Shown: positions 1-8,162 of the stretch, piece after piece
Position numbering within the stretch: the first letter of the stretch is position 1
Layout of the letters: each line of letters begins with the position of its first letter
Assembly (NCBI GenBank): GCA_018901615.1
Contig: JAHIEN010000083.1
Coordinates: 1 to 42,910 of the forward strand
DNA length: 42,910 nt
Direction of reading: 5' to 3'
From: Candidatus Omnitrophota bacterium
GTDB taxonomy: Bacteria > Omnitrophota > Gorgyraeia > Gorgyraeales > Gorgyraeaceae
Made by a program: the position numbers and the translations under genes
The notes under the pieces: generated by a model
Told to the model about the DNA's origin: nothing
The model's database searches: none
The model's input: only the letters and a program-made list of their open reading frames with translations

Positions 1-513
1 CAGGGCGTCGGGTATAAATTTCTGGCCGCCAAAACCAGGATGCACTGACATGATCAGGATCATTTGCGCATCAGCCAGGACATTCTCTATGCAAAAAGAT
101 GAATCCGGGTTCAGAGATATGCCTGCTTTTTTGCCAAGAGACCTTATCTGATCCAGCGCTTCTATTACGCGGCCCTCGTCTATCTTGCATATCGTTCTGG
201 ATCTGCCTTTTCGAATATCTTCTCCGTATGCCTCAGCATGGATTGTAATAATATCGCTCCCAGCGTCCGCGAAATCTTTTATAAACCTGTGAGGCGCCTC
301 GATCATCAAGTGCACATCAAGCGGCAGGTCAGTGCATCTCCTGGCCGCTTCGACGATCAAAGGCCCTATTGTTATATTCGGCACAAAACAACCGTCCATA
401 ACATCCACATGGATCATGTCTGCCCCGGCGTCTTCCGCCTTTTTTATCTCTTCCCGGAGTTTAGAAAAATCGGCAGAGAGTATGCTTGGAGCTATCAGGA
501 TATTTTTTTTCAT
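1..513 (-). CDS. rpe: Ribulose-phosphate 3-epimerase, C-terminus cut by window edge
   Basis: Interconverts D-ribulose 5-phosphate and D-xylulose 5-phosphate in the pentose phosphate pathway; cytosolic TIM barrel. Reading the minus strand from an ATG at 513 gives 171 residues with no stop before the window edge; the family is about 220 long. Visible signatures are SADFSKL near residue 13, HVDVMDG (35-41, metal ligands His35 and Asp37), DVHLMIE (67-72, third ligand His68) and VHPGFGGQ near 163. The last metal ligand, an Asp in the missing part, cannot be checked. The start overlaps the stop of the M16 peptidase by one base (TGATG), so the two are probably translationally coupled. Confidence 0.95.
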   Translation of the reverse strand, partial: MKKNILIAPSILSADFSKLREEIKKAEDAGADMIHVDVMDGCFVPNITIGPLIVEAARRCTDLPLDVHLMIEAPHRFIKDFADAGSDIITIHAEAYGEDIRKGRSRTICKIDEGRVIEALDQIRSLGKKAGISLNPDSSFCIENVLADAQMILIMSVHPGFGGQKFIPDAL

Positions 514-1784
514 CACAGCTCTCCCATTTCCTGTTCTATTCCGGCCTTTTCTTTTCCCGTCTCAGGCCCTATGATAGCTAGGTTAGTATTTTTATTTTTA
601 AATATCGCCTTTGCCACGCGCTGCAGGTCGGCAGGGGTTACAGAGTCGATCTTTCTCAAGATCTCGTCTTTATCAGGCAGTTTACCCGCTAATAGGAGAT
701 TTTCCCCGAGCCATAGCATATGGTCCAGCGTGTCCTCAAGCGCAAGCAACAACTGCACCTTGAAAAACTCTTTTGCCCTTTTCAATTCCATCGCGGGAAC
801 AAGAACACGTTTTATTTCTTTTAGTTCTTTTATTATAATTGATACGCCCTTCCGCACTTTTTTATGCTCTATACCTGCATTTACTATGAAGGCGCCTGTG
901 GTCCTGTATCGCTTGACCTCTGAACTGATCTCGTAAGCAAGGCCTCTTTTCTCTCTCAAGTTTTCAAATAGCCTTGAAGACATATTCGCGCCAAGGATGA
1001 TGTGCAGGAGGCTCAGCGCATACCTATCGGGATGCATCCTGCCGAATGAGCGCATGCCCATGGAGAGATGAGATTGTTCGGTATCTTTATATAAAATCCT
1101 TACCCGCGGCCTTGTCTGGTTAGAGGTAAATTTAATCAACGGCTGTTGTCTTTTGTTTCCTTTTGAAGTAAATATGCCGTCTATCTTCCTGATCAGGACA
1201 TCGCTGTTTAAATTGCCGCACAAGACAAGCGTAATATTACCAGGTCTGTAGTTCGCGCTTTTATGGGCAACAAGGTCTTCTCTTGTAATGGCCTCGACAG
1301 ATTTTATATTTCCCGCAACAGACAGGCCAAGCGGATGGCCTGGCCACAACATCTCGCTTAATATGTCGTGGACATGGTGGTTTGGCAGATCCCGGTACAT
1401 CTTTATCTCTTCTATTATTACCGTACGTTCTCGCTCTATGTCTTTTTTATCCATGCTGGCATGGAGGACCATGTCAGAAAGTACGCTAAGGGCTATATCA
1501 GCGTGACGGCCGCTTACCTTTGCCAGATAACATGTGACCTCTTCCGAGGTAAATCCATTCAAGGATCCGCCCCTGCCTTCGATCTCTTGTTTGATCTTTC
1601 TGGTGCTCCTGGTGGACGTGCCCTTGAAGATCATATGCTCAAGAAAATGCGATATCCCCGATACCTTTTCATCTTCATTTTCCGAGCCTGCCGCAACCCA
1701 GACTCCGACAGAGGCTGATTCCATGTGCGGCATATGGTCCAGAATAACGCTGACTCTGTTTTTAAGGTTTATCTTTTTATACAT
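513..1784 (-). CDS. M16 family zinc metallopeptidase (processing-peptidase-like)
   Basis: Zinc endopeptidase of the pitrilysin/mitochondrial processing peptidase family. The inverted zinc motif HFLEH is at residues 46-50 and the distal glutamate pair at 125-126 (in VIIEEIKMY), at the expected spacing of about 76 residues. The R/Y-type C-terminal half is also present (YEISSEV and following). At 423 residues this is a standard single-chain M16B protein, like Bacillus MlpA. No signal peptide is seen, so it is probably cytosolic. It starts with ATG two bases after the ruvX stop, and its own stop overlaps the rpe start. The physiological substrate cannot be inferred. Confidence 0.93.
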   Translation of the reverse strand: MYKKINLKNRVSVILDHMPHMESASVGVWVAAGSENEDEKVSGISHFLEHMIFKGTSTRSTRKIKQEIEGRGGSLNGFTSEEVTCYLAKVSGRHADIALSVLSDMVLHASMDKKDIERERTVIIEEIKMYRDLPNHHVHDILSEMLWPGHPLGLSVAGNIKSVEAITREDLVAHKSANYRPGNITLVLCGNLNSDVLIRKIDGIFTSKGNKRQQPLIKFTSNQTRPRVRILYKDTEQSHLSMGMRSFGRMHPDRYALSLLHIILGANMSSRLFENLREKRGLAYEISSEVKRYRTTGAFIVNAGIEHKKVRKGVSIIIKELKEIKRVLVPAMELKRAKEFFKVQLLLALEDTLDHMLWLGENLLLAGKLPDKDEILRKIDSVTPADLQRVAKAIFKNKNTNLAIIGPETGKEKAGIEQEMGEL

Positions 1785-1786
1785 TT

Positions 1787-2200
1787 TTATACATTTAATT
1801 CGAGATACGTCTGGAGTATTAACTGGGCCGCTATCTTATCTATACAGGCCTTGCGCTTTTTTCTTGAGACGTCAGCCTCTAATAGAAGCCGTTCGCCCTG
1901 CGCAGTGGTCAACCTTTCATCCACTGTCGTTATTTCTACGGAAAGCCTGTTTTTTAGAGTTTCAATAAAATCTTCTACTGCCGCCGCGCTGGCGCCTTTT
2001 GTCCCATTCATATTAAAAGGCAGGCCTACCACTATCTTCGCGACATCATATTCTTTAACCAGGGCCTTGATCCTGTCCAGCGTTGATCCGGCATCCTGAC
2101 GCACGAGCGTTTCTATGCCCTGAGCTGACATGTTCAAGGCATCACTTACTGCTATGCCTATGCGTTTTTCGCCCACGTCAAGGGCAAGTATTCTAGACAC
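1787..2200 (-). CDS. ruvX: Putative pre-16S rRNA nuclease / Holliday junction resolvase-like YqgF
   Basis: RNase H-fold nuclease of the YqgF/RuvX family, essential in many bacteria for 16S rRNA 5' maturation and once proposed as a Holliday junction resolvase. Family motifs are LALDVGEKRIGIAVSD near residues 5-20 (catalytic Asp in strand 1), VVGLPFNMNG near 57, VDERLTT near 98, and a C-terminal CIDKIAAQLILQTYL carrying the final Asp. The length of 137 is typical. The start is GTG at 2200 with a good ribosome site (AAGGAG, eight bases before). It begins one base after the manC stop, so it belongs to the same operon. Confidence 0.95.
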   Translation of the reverse strand: MSRILALDVGEKRIGIAVSDALNMSAQGIETLVRQDAGSTLDRIKALVKEYDVAKIVVGLPFNMNGTKGASAAAVEDFIETLKNRLSVEITTVDERLTTAQGERLLLEADVSRKKRKACIDKIAAQLILQTYLELNV

Positions 2201-2201
2201 G

Positions 2202-3248
2202 TTAAAAACTCCTTACGAGGTCTTTTACCTCCTGCGCCCTGTTCTTGCCGCACACCAGCGTGCCTGATTTTGTCTGGACTATTATGACGTCTTTAAGTCC
2301 TATAACGCCTATCTTGTGGTCCCTGTCTCCTATAATAATGGAATTTTTCACGTCTATCAAAGCGCTGTTAGAAAGGAGTATATTGCCGTCTTTGTTTTTA
2401 TCGTATATCTCCTCGACGCTTGACCACGAGCCTATATCGACCCAGTCAAAACTGGCCATAACGCAGTATATTTTATTAGACCTGCTTCTCGCTACAGGCT
2501 CCATCATACCGTAATCTATCGAGATAGGTTTGATCTTCGCGTACTCACTGGACAGCTTGACAAAGTAGCCTTTTTTTCCCGCAAGATTTGATACATCCTT
2601 GAGCCCGTAATACAGGCTGGGTAAATGCTTTTTTAACTCAGCGAGCACAGTATCCGTGCTCCAGACAAAAATCCCGCTGTTCCACAGGAAGTTTTTTCGC
2701 CTGTAAAAGCTTTCCGCCTTTTTTTTGCACGGTTTTTCAGTAAATCTTTTCAATGCATAGCACCCGTTTAGTTTTTTGCCCACCTCCAGATATCCGTAAC
2801 CTACCGAAGGATATCTAGGCCTGACCCCTATTGTTACCATGCTGGAATCAGAGGATGCTATTTTCTCTGCCGCCTCAAGATCCTTGAATAAGGGCTGTGT
2901 ATTTTTTATTATGTGGTCGGCCGGAAGCACTGCCATTTTCACGTTGCCGAATCTTTGCTTTATGATCAAGGCGGAAAGGCAGATAGCCGCCGCTGTGTCC
3001 TTGCCCTCAGGCTCAAGTATGATATTTGATTTCTTGAGAATGGCTGTGTATGGTTTCAGGCTAGGGTATTGCTTTTTGGTAGTCACGAGAAATATGTTTT
3101 CGGCGGGGAATTTCTGTCTTAGCCTTTTTATGGTCTCCTGTATCATTACATTTCTAGTGCCAAAGGTCAGTATATGCTTTGCCCTGCCTTTTGTGCTTTT
3201 AGGCCAAAGCCTTTCGCCTTTACCGCCAGCCATTATTACCGCGTACAT
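2202..3248 (-). CDS. manC: Mannose-1-phosphate guanylyltransferase (short form)
   Basis: Makes GDP-mannose from GTP and mannose 1-phosphate, supplying surface polysaccharide or glycan synthesis. The nucleotidyltransferase loop GGKGERLWPKS is at residues 8-18 and the sugar-phosphate-binding FTEKP lies near 170. At 348 residues it is the short form: the C-terminal cupin isomerase domain of bifunctional ManC/AlgA is absent. ATG start at 3248 with AAGGGG upstream. It is separated from trpA by about 150 bp that hold a dispersed repeat. The sugar specificity is from family resemblance; a related GDP-heptose enzyme is less likely. Confidence 0.88.
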   Translation of the reverse strand: MYAVIMAGGKGERLWPKSTKGRAKHILTFGTRNVMIQETIKRLRQKFPAENIFLVTTKKQYPSLKPYTAILKKSNIILEPEGKDTAAAICLSALIIKQRFGNVKMAVLPADHIIKNTQPLFKDLEAAEKIASSDSSMVTIGVRPRYPSVGYGYLEVGKKLNGCYALKRFTEKPCKKKAESFYRRKNFLWNSGIFVWSTDTVLAELKKHLPSLYYGLKDVSNLAGKKGYFVKLSSEYAKIKPISIDYGMMEPVARSRSNKIYCVMASFDWVDIGSWSSVEEIYDKNKDGNILLSNSALIDVKNSIIIGDRDHKIGVIGLKDVIIVQTKSGTLVCGKNRAQEVKDLVRSF

Positions 3249-3295
3249 ATAGTCACCCCTTATAAATAATGCTAAATTCGAAACTCGAAATCCGA

Positions 3296-3341
3296 CCCTT
3301 CGACAAGCTCAGGGTTCTTAGTCCCGAGCGTGGTCGAGGGA
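3296..3341. repeat. Dispersed palindromic repeat, copy 1
   Basis: The segment reads CCTTCGACAAGCTCAGGG, then a short spacer, then CTTAGTCCCGAGCG and GTCGAGGG. It contains two small self-complementary halves. A second copy is at 24016-24058, and a half copy lies inside the beta-propeller gene near 39928-39947. The flanks 3270-3300 and 3340-3400 are built of AATTCGAAA-like words. It lies between trpA and manC. Confidence 0.7.
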
Positions 3342-3401
3342 CGAAATTCGAAACAAATCATAAATTAGAAATTCTAAATTCAAAACAGCAGGTTTAGAAT
3401 T

Positions 3402-4235
3402 TTAAATTTTGTGTTTCGAATTTGTTTCGGATTTCGTGCTTCGGATTTTGGATTTAACAAGCGTCTTTACAAAACCCCCCACCTTCTTCACTAAATCCTT
3501 CTTTCCTATATTTTTCTCAATCACCTTCACAATCGCGCTGCCGACTATTACGCCATCAGCCGCCATGGATATTCGCGCTACCTGCTCAGCGCTTGAAATC
3601 CCAAACCCGACACAAACAGGTTTTCTTGTCATCTTTTTAATAAGGCGCAGGTTCTCGAATATCTCTTGAGGTAAAATTTCCCGCGCGCCTGTTGTTCCGG
3701 TAAGCGATACGTAATATATAAAGCCGGTCGAAGCTTCAGCTATCTTTTTAAGTCTTTCTTTGGAGCTTGTGGGAGCCGCAAGGTGCGCTATTGCGACGCC
3801 ATTCTTTCTGGCAACATCACGCAAAGGCCCTGATTCTTCAAATGGTAAATCAGGTATTACCGCACCGTCCACTCCCGAGGCCTTTGCCATTCTGGCGAAT
3901 CTTTCCAACCCATAATAATAAATCAGATTGTAGTATGTAAGAAAGACCACGGGCACCTGGGTCCTTGACCTTATCCTTTTTACCAGGTTAAAGACTGAGT
4001 CCAGATTTACTTTGTTTTTGAGCGCCCTCTGGCTTGAGCGCTGTATCGTGGGGCCGTCCGCAAGCGGGTCTGAGAAAGGCACGCCAAGTTCGATTATATC
4101 CGCGCCGCTTGTTTCTAACTCAAATATCAATTTTTCAGTAATGTCTATAGATGGGTCCCCCGCCATTATAAAGGCGATAAACGCCTTTTTGTTATTCTTC
4201 TTCAGTTCTTTGAATTTCAAATCTATGCGATTCAC
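3402..4235 (-). CDS. trpA: Tryptophan synthase alpha subunit
   Basis: Cleaves indole-3-glycerol phosphate to indole and glyceraldehyde 3-phosphate; works as an alpha2-beta2 complex with TrpB. The catalytic residues Glu49 (IIEL) and Asp60 (PLADGPT) sit at exactly the positions of the Escherichia coli enzyme. The start is GTG at 4235, overlapping the trpB stop by four bases (GTGA), so the pair is coupled. The chain is 277 residues, slightly long: the last 15 or so (from KSKIRSTK) are polar and encoded by AATTCG-type repetitive DNA, which suggests the original stop was displaced by a repeat. No other trp genes are present. Confidence 0.96.
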   Translation of the reverse strand: MNRIDLKFKELKKNNKKAFIAFIMAGDPSIDITEKLIFELETSGADIIELGVPFSDPLADGPTIQRSSQRALKNKVNLDSVFNLVKRIRSRTQVPVVFLTYYNLIYYYGLERFARMAKASGVDGAVIPDLPFEESGPLRDVARKNGVAIAHLAAPTSSKERLKKIAEASTGFIYYVSLTGTTGAREILPQEIFENLRLIKKMTRKPVCVGFGISSAEQVARISMAADGVIVGSAIVKVIEKNIGKKDLVKKVGGFVKTLVKSKIRSTKSETNSKHKI

Positions 4236-5419
4236 CCTTGACCCTCCACCCTTGACCCTCTTATTATATCCATATCCTTATCGCCCCTGCCAGAGAGACA
4301 GACAATTATGATCTTATTCCTGTTTAATTTCGGCGCCAGTTTTTTTACCGCGTAATATATGGCGTGGCTTGGCTCCAGGGCAGGTATTATACCTTCTATT
4401 TCACTCAGCATCTTGAAGCCCTCAAGCGCTTCTTTGTCGCTGACAGCCACATATTTAGCCCGCCCTGTTTCCTTGTAATACGAATGCTCAGGACCTACGC
4501 CAGGATAATCCAGGCCAGCGGATATTGAATGAGCTATGTGTATCTGTCCGTCTTTGTCCTGCAGGAGATAGCTCTTACTACCATGCAATATCCCTGGTTT
4601 GCCCTTACATAGAGCAGCGCCATGCCTTTTTGTCGCAAGGCCTAATCCCCCTGCTTCTACCCCGATAAATTTAACATTTGATTTAAAGAAAGGGTGAAAA
4701 AGGCCTATTGAGTTGCTTCCTCCCCCTACGCATGCAACCAGGTAATCAGGAAGCGTTTTTTCGTATTTCAGGATTTGCGCCTTTGCCTCTTTGCCTATGA
4801 TAGATTGAAAATCTCTTACCATGGCAGGATAAGGGTGAGGGCCGACTGCGGAGCCAAGGACATAGTGTGTGGTGCGGACATTTGTGACCCAGTCTCTTAT
4901 TGCCTCATTTGTAGCGTCTTTAAGAGTCTTACTCCCGGAATAGACAGGGATAACCTTTGCGCCCAGGAGTTTCATCTTGAACACGTTGAGCGCCTGGCGT
5001 TCTATATCCTCAACCCCCATATACACTTCGCATGGCAGGTTAAATACAGCCGCGGCTGTTGCCGTGGCTACTCCATGTTGGCCCGCGCCTGTCTCAGCAA
5101 TAATGCGCGACTTGCCCATCTTGACTGCCAGGAGCAGCTGGCCGAGCGTATTATTTATCTTGTGGGCGCCGGTATGAAGCAGGTCTTCGCGCTTCAGGAA
5201 TATCTTTGCGCCAGCTTTTTTAGAAATATTCTTAGCAAAATATAAAGGGGTCGGCCTGCCAGCGTATGTCTTTAAAAGTTCGTACAGCTCGCGCTTAAAC
5301 TTCAGGTCTTTAATAGCCTTTTTGTACGCCTTTTCAAGCTCTTCAAGCGCCACCATAAGGGTCTCAGGCACAAACTTTCCGCCAAACCCGTTAAATCTGC
5401 CATCTTTATCAGGTAGCAT
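4232..5419 (-). CDS. trpB: Tryptophan synthase beta subunit
   Basis: PLP enzyme that condenses indole with L-serine to make tryptophan. The PLP lysine is Lys87 in HTGAHKINN, the same number as in E. coli, followed by AETGAGQHG (catalytic Glu) and the phosphate cup GGGSNSIG near residue 233. 395 residues, full length, TrpB1 type. ATG at 5419 has AGGAG six bases upstream and a perfect consensus promoter further up. The C-terminal tail (GSRVEGQG) is encoded by a 14-bp near-tandem repeat (CCCTTGACCCTCCA type on the plus strand) that also contains the GTG start of trpA. Confidence 0.97.
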   Translation of the reverse strand: MLPDKDGRFNGFGGKFVPETLMVALEELEKAYKKAIKDLKFKRELYELLKTYAGRPTPLYFAKNISKKAGAKIFLKREDLLHTGAHKINNTLGQLLLAVKMGKSRIIAETGAGQHGVATATAAAVFNLPCEVYMGVEDIERQALNVFKMKLLGAKVIPVYSGSKTLKDATNEAIRDWVTNVRTTHYVLGSAVGPHPYPAMVRDFQSIIGKEAKAQILKYEKTLPDYLVACVGGGSNSIGLFHPFFKSNVKFIGVEAGGLGLATKRHGAALCKGKPGILHGSKSYLLQDKDGQIHIAHSISAGLDYPGVGPEHSYYKETGRAKYVAVSDKEALEGFKMLSEIEGIIPALEPSHAIYYAVKKLAPKLNRNKIIIVCLSGRGDKDMDIIRGSRVEGQG

Positions 5420-5445
5420 ACATATCTCCTATTTATAGAATATTG

Positions 5446-5474
5446 ATTATAGATGAAAAGGCGGGCTCTGTCAA
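5446..5474 (-). promoter_or_regulatory. Consensus sigma70-type promoter of trpBA
   Basis: On the minus strand TTGACA (5474-5469) is followed by a 17-bp spacer and TATAAT (5451-5446). Both hexamers match the consensus exactly at ideal spacing, about 27 bp before the trpB start. No operator or leader peptide was recognised, so expression looks constitutive unless a repressor site overlaps it. Confidence 0.88.
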
Positions 5475-5482
5475 CAACAATA

Positions 5483-5528
5483 CCGCTGACTTTTACATTT
5501 AGCGGTGTCCTTATGTAAAAGTCAGCGG
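5483..5528. repeat. 16-bp perfect inverted repeat upstream of trpB
   Basis: CCGCTGACTTTTACAT (5483-5498) and its exact complement ATGTAAAAGTCAGCGG (5513-5528) flank a 14-base loop. It lies just after the stop of the 5556-6545 gene and just before the trpB promoter. No T-run follows on the minus strand, so it is not a standard terminator. It could be a miniature transposon relic or an mRNA 3'-end stem. Confidence 0.8.
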
Positions 5529-5555
5529 ACAAAATCTAAAGGGTTATATTTTTTA

Positions 5556-6545
5556 TTAAATATTTGCTACCAGGGCACGAGCTACTGCCGGAGTAAGGTT
5601 ATTTAGTGTATTACCCGTAGCTAATGCTGCCATATCCTCTATCTGGGCAAACATTTCCGAGTTTGGTATATAGGAAAATACAATGATTCTTTGCGTGAGC
5701 AGACGCTTTGCGGTTTCGTATTCCATAGGAAGACCTCTCAGGATAGACGAGACATATGCCTCGTCTTCTGGAGATACATTGCCTGCCTCATCAACTTTAA
5801 TATTGCGTGTGGTGGCTATTGCTAGATTGTTGCCACCTTCTCTTACGCCCTCCGTCTTCTCGGCTAGAAGTTCCGGATTTAAACTATCTGGCCCCATTAT
5901 CTGCCCCGCTGTAAGAACCTTTACTTTTGTATAGCTTTTTCCGTTGAGAGGATTATCTCTATCAGGTGTTTGGATAGTCTGCCCGCTCGCTAATACCTGA
6001 CCCGCTATCTGCCTCGCCATAACCTTTTCTTCGGAAGTTGTAGTTCTGCTTATATCGTAAGAGTCTAATCCTACGTTGCGCAGGCTGCTTATTTCCTTGT
6101 ACCGTTCGTTTATTTCTTGCATCTGGCCGCTATCCATAGAAACTATCACGCGGTAATTACCCGGTGATACGCGTTCGATAACCCCAACTATCGAAGACAA
6201 GTCATTTAATTCGTTGTATAACATTGTGCTGCTAATGGAATAATCGCTATTCCCTGTAACCTCTTTACCAAAAGCTATCCTCATTTCTTCAAATTCTTTA
6301 TATGTAAATTCAGCTCCCTCCTGAAACTTATTGTTCCGTATTAATGTAGCCCATGCATTAAAGGCAGACCTCTTTCCCCCTGGAATTTTCCCGTCTATCT
6401 CGCGTTTCACGTCATCCAGGTTATTTGCTCCGATCTTATCCCCTCTTAATTTCATCAACGGCGCGCTGGCATAACATGCCTGCGCCATTATAAAAATACA
6501 TGCTATCAAACTGAGCGCAAATACCACCTTTTGTCTTTTTTTCAT
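5556..6545 (-). CDS. Exported protein of unknown function
   Basis: I do not recognise this 329-residue protein. The N-terminus (KKRQK, then a hydrophobic run VVFALSLIACIFIMA, then CYASA) is a clear Sec signal peptide with likely cleavage after ASA near residue 28. A lipoprotein reading at the cysteine is less likely because the preceding residues are a poor lipobox. The mature part is soluble, mixed alpha/beta in composition, and has no cysteine cluster or catalytic signature I can name. ATG at 6545, 21 bp after the stop of the upstream exported TraB/ChaN-like gene with GAGGAG ahead of it, so the two are probably co-transcribed from the 8087-8115 promoter. The gene product is likely periplasmic. 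Confidence 0.8.
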   Translation of the reverse strand: MKKRQKVVFALSLIACIFIMAQACYASAPLMKLRGDKIGANNLDDVKREIDGKIPGGKRSAFNAWATLIRNNKFQEGAEFTYKEFEEMRIAFGKEVTGNSDYSISSTMLYNELNDLSSIVGVIERVSPGNYRVIVSMDSGQMQEINERYKEISSLRNVGLDSYDISRTTTSEEKVMARQIAGQVLASGQTIQTPDRDNPLNGKSYTKVKVLTAGQIMGPDSLNPELLAEKTEGVREGGNNLAIATTRNIKVDEAGNVSPEDEAYVSSILRGLPMEYETAKRLLTQRIIVFSYIPNSEMFAQIEDMAALATGNTLNNLTPAVARALVANI

Positions 6546-6566
6546 TTTGTTCTCCTCTTTTTTGTT

Positions 6567-8036
6567 TTATCTTATGAATGTTGCTCTATATAACGATTCG
6601 TCTGTTACTGTCGTAACTCTGGGACTCACTACAAGATATGAATACCCTTTATCCGCAAGAAGTTCTGTGAGGGCCGGGGCGTGAAAACCCCCTGCAATCA
6701 ATCCGGCTATATTCTCGTCATGGCCCTTTAATTCTTCATCAAGCCTGGTCACAAAGGCCGTGTCTCTTTTAAAAGCTACGCTATAAAACTTTTCTACAAC
6801 AGGGAGATTGTCGCTTATAACGTAGGCATTTTCAGGAACATCGGTGTCAAGCCTCAGTTCTTCTGATTTTTTTATTATAAAATCAGACCAGAGGAGAGGA
6901 TTGAAGTCTTTCTTGTTATCTATAAAATACTTGTACTCTTCAGGGACAACCTTTATCTCAAGAAGATTTTTCATTATTGACAGCGCCCTTGATATCCTTA
7001 CAAGCTGTTTCTGGTCAGGATTCGTTGCCAGGACGCCGATTAGAAAATCTTCCAGCTGGGGCTCTTCCTTAAAGAGCTCGTTTATGTTCAAATCTTTCAT
7101 TAATCTTGTATATTTGTCGTATGACTCCATTTCTTCATCTGTAGCATTGCCGGCGCTGATCGCGGCCATGTCTATCTCTTTCTCAAGTTCACCAATTTGT
7201 ATCAGATTGCTGAGATTCGGAAACACATATAAAGGCGCGTCATTTGCTTCGGATTTGGCATATAGATATTGATAGTAAGCCAGCAAATCTATATTACCGT
7301 CATCATAATCCTTCTTTTTATTACTCAGCTCGAGCAATTCTTCGGTGTAGATATGGGGTTTCAATGCTTCTGCCGCTGCCATCAGTCGACCCACATAATC
7401 AGCTCCAATATCCCTGATCTTATCTACTTCCCACAACATATTTTTCTGTTCTTCATAAAGCGCTTTTTCTTCTAAGCCATAAAAAGACAACGGGTACGTA
7501 GAAGTAAGCTCCAGGTACTCTTCGCCTGTTATTTCGGCGCTCTCAAGAAGATCTTCGGCTGCCTCTCTTCTTGCTTCATCTGAACCGTAATTTCTTAGAC
7601 TGTTCAGGTCCTTGTTCGTGCTCATTCCTTCTCTAAAAACCAACTCCAGTCCAGTGTCCTCGATTACTGATTCAAGTATGTACGCTAAGTTTCTCTGCGC
7701 TTCGTAATTCGCGTGCGCGTCCTGGATATACACGATGAGTTTTCCGTTAGATCCTTTATGTGTTTCGATTACTGTGCCGTATTGGTCCGGGATTGTGATA
7801 GATAATTGGTCTAATAAATCCAACTCTTCGATAGTTTCTTCTGTGTCTTCTCGGACCATTGCTTCTTCTTTTGCAAGCTCAGGGGTTTGTTTTGGCGCCT
7901 GTTTTTCTGCTTGAGGCCCTGCCCCTGCCTGTAAAGCCTTCTGTCGCCTTTCCCATATGGTTTCAGCGTAAGATAGGCTGATTCCAAGCGTAGAGACTAT
8001 AATCATAGCAGTTAAGATTCTAAATATTCTATTCAC
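6567..8036 (-). CDS. Exported protein, possible TraB/ChaN/Tiki-superfamily hydrolase
   Basis: 489 residues with an N-terminal signal peptide (RIFRILTAMIIVSTLGISLSYA, cleavage near residue 24) and a Gln/Lys/Pro-rich linker to about residue 60. Two conserved-looking blocks resemble the EreA/ChaN/TraB/Tiki fold. The first is IVYIQDAHANYEAQ near 106-120, followed by LELVFREG. The second, near the C-terminus, is AGLIAGGFHAPALTELL and then YLVVSPRV. In that superfamily the early His and Glu and the late G-x-H are metal-site or active-site residues. The assignment is by eye and only suggestive; the function is unknown. The start is GTG at 8036, AAGGAGG lies 11 bases before it, and a near-consensus promoter is upstream. 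Confidence 0.7.
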   Translation of the reverse strand: MNRIFRILTAMIIVSTLGISLSYAETIWERRQKALQAGAGPQAEKQAPKQTPELAKEEAMVREDTEETIEELDLLDQLSITIPDQYGTVIETHKGSNGKLIVYIQDAHANYEAQRNLAYILESVIEDTGLELVFREGMSTNKDLNSLRNYGSDEARREAAEDLLESAEITGEEYLELTSTYPLSFYGLEEKALYEEQKNMLWEVDKIRDIGADYVGRLMAAAEALKPHIYTEELLELSNKKKDYDDGNIDLLAYYQYLYAKSEANDAPLYVFPNLSNLIQIGELEKEIDMAAISAGNATDEEMESYDKYTRLMKDLNINELFKEEPQLEDFLIGVLATNPDQKQLVRISRALSIMKNLLEIKVVPEEYKYFIDNKKDFNPLLWSDFIIKKSEELRLDTDVPENAYVISDNLPVVEKFYSVAFKRDTAFVTRLDEELKGHDENIAGLIAGGFHAPALTELLADKGYSYLVVSPRVTTVTDESLYRATFIR

Positions 8037-8086
8037 GGGTTCATACGCCTCCTTAAGTTTAATAAATAGATTTTAAAACTATTAAT

Positions 8087-8115
8087 AGTATACCATCTCA
8101 GCCAAGCTACGTCAA
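8087..8115 (-). promoter_or_regulatory. Near-consensus sigma70-type promoter
   Basis: Minus strand TTGACG (8115-8110), 17-bp spacer, TATACT (8092-8087), about 50 bp before the GTG at 8036. It drives the gene at 6567-8036 and probably the gene at 5556-6545 behind it. Confidence 0.82.
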
Positions 8116-8162
8116 GTTATTTTTGCATTCAAAGAATTCCTGTGAAAACCAGGCTGTGTTTA

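Noticed and set aside
238..936. Plus-strand open frame of 232 codons
   Set aside because: Shadow of the rpe and M16 peptidase genes; no family resemblance. The same applies to all other plus-strand frames.
5302..5532. Minus-strand frame of 76 codons overlapping the start of trpB
   Set aside because: Runs through the trpB promoter and inverted repeat and overlaps trpB in another frame; no protein-like features.
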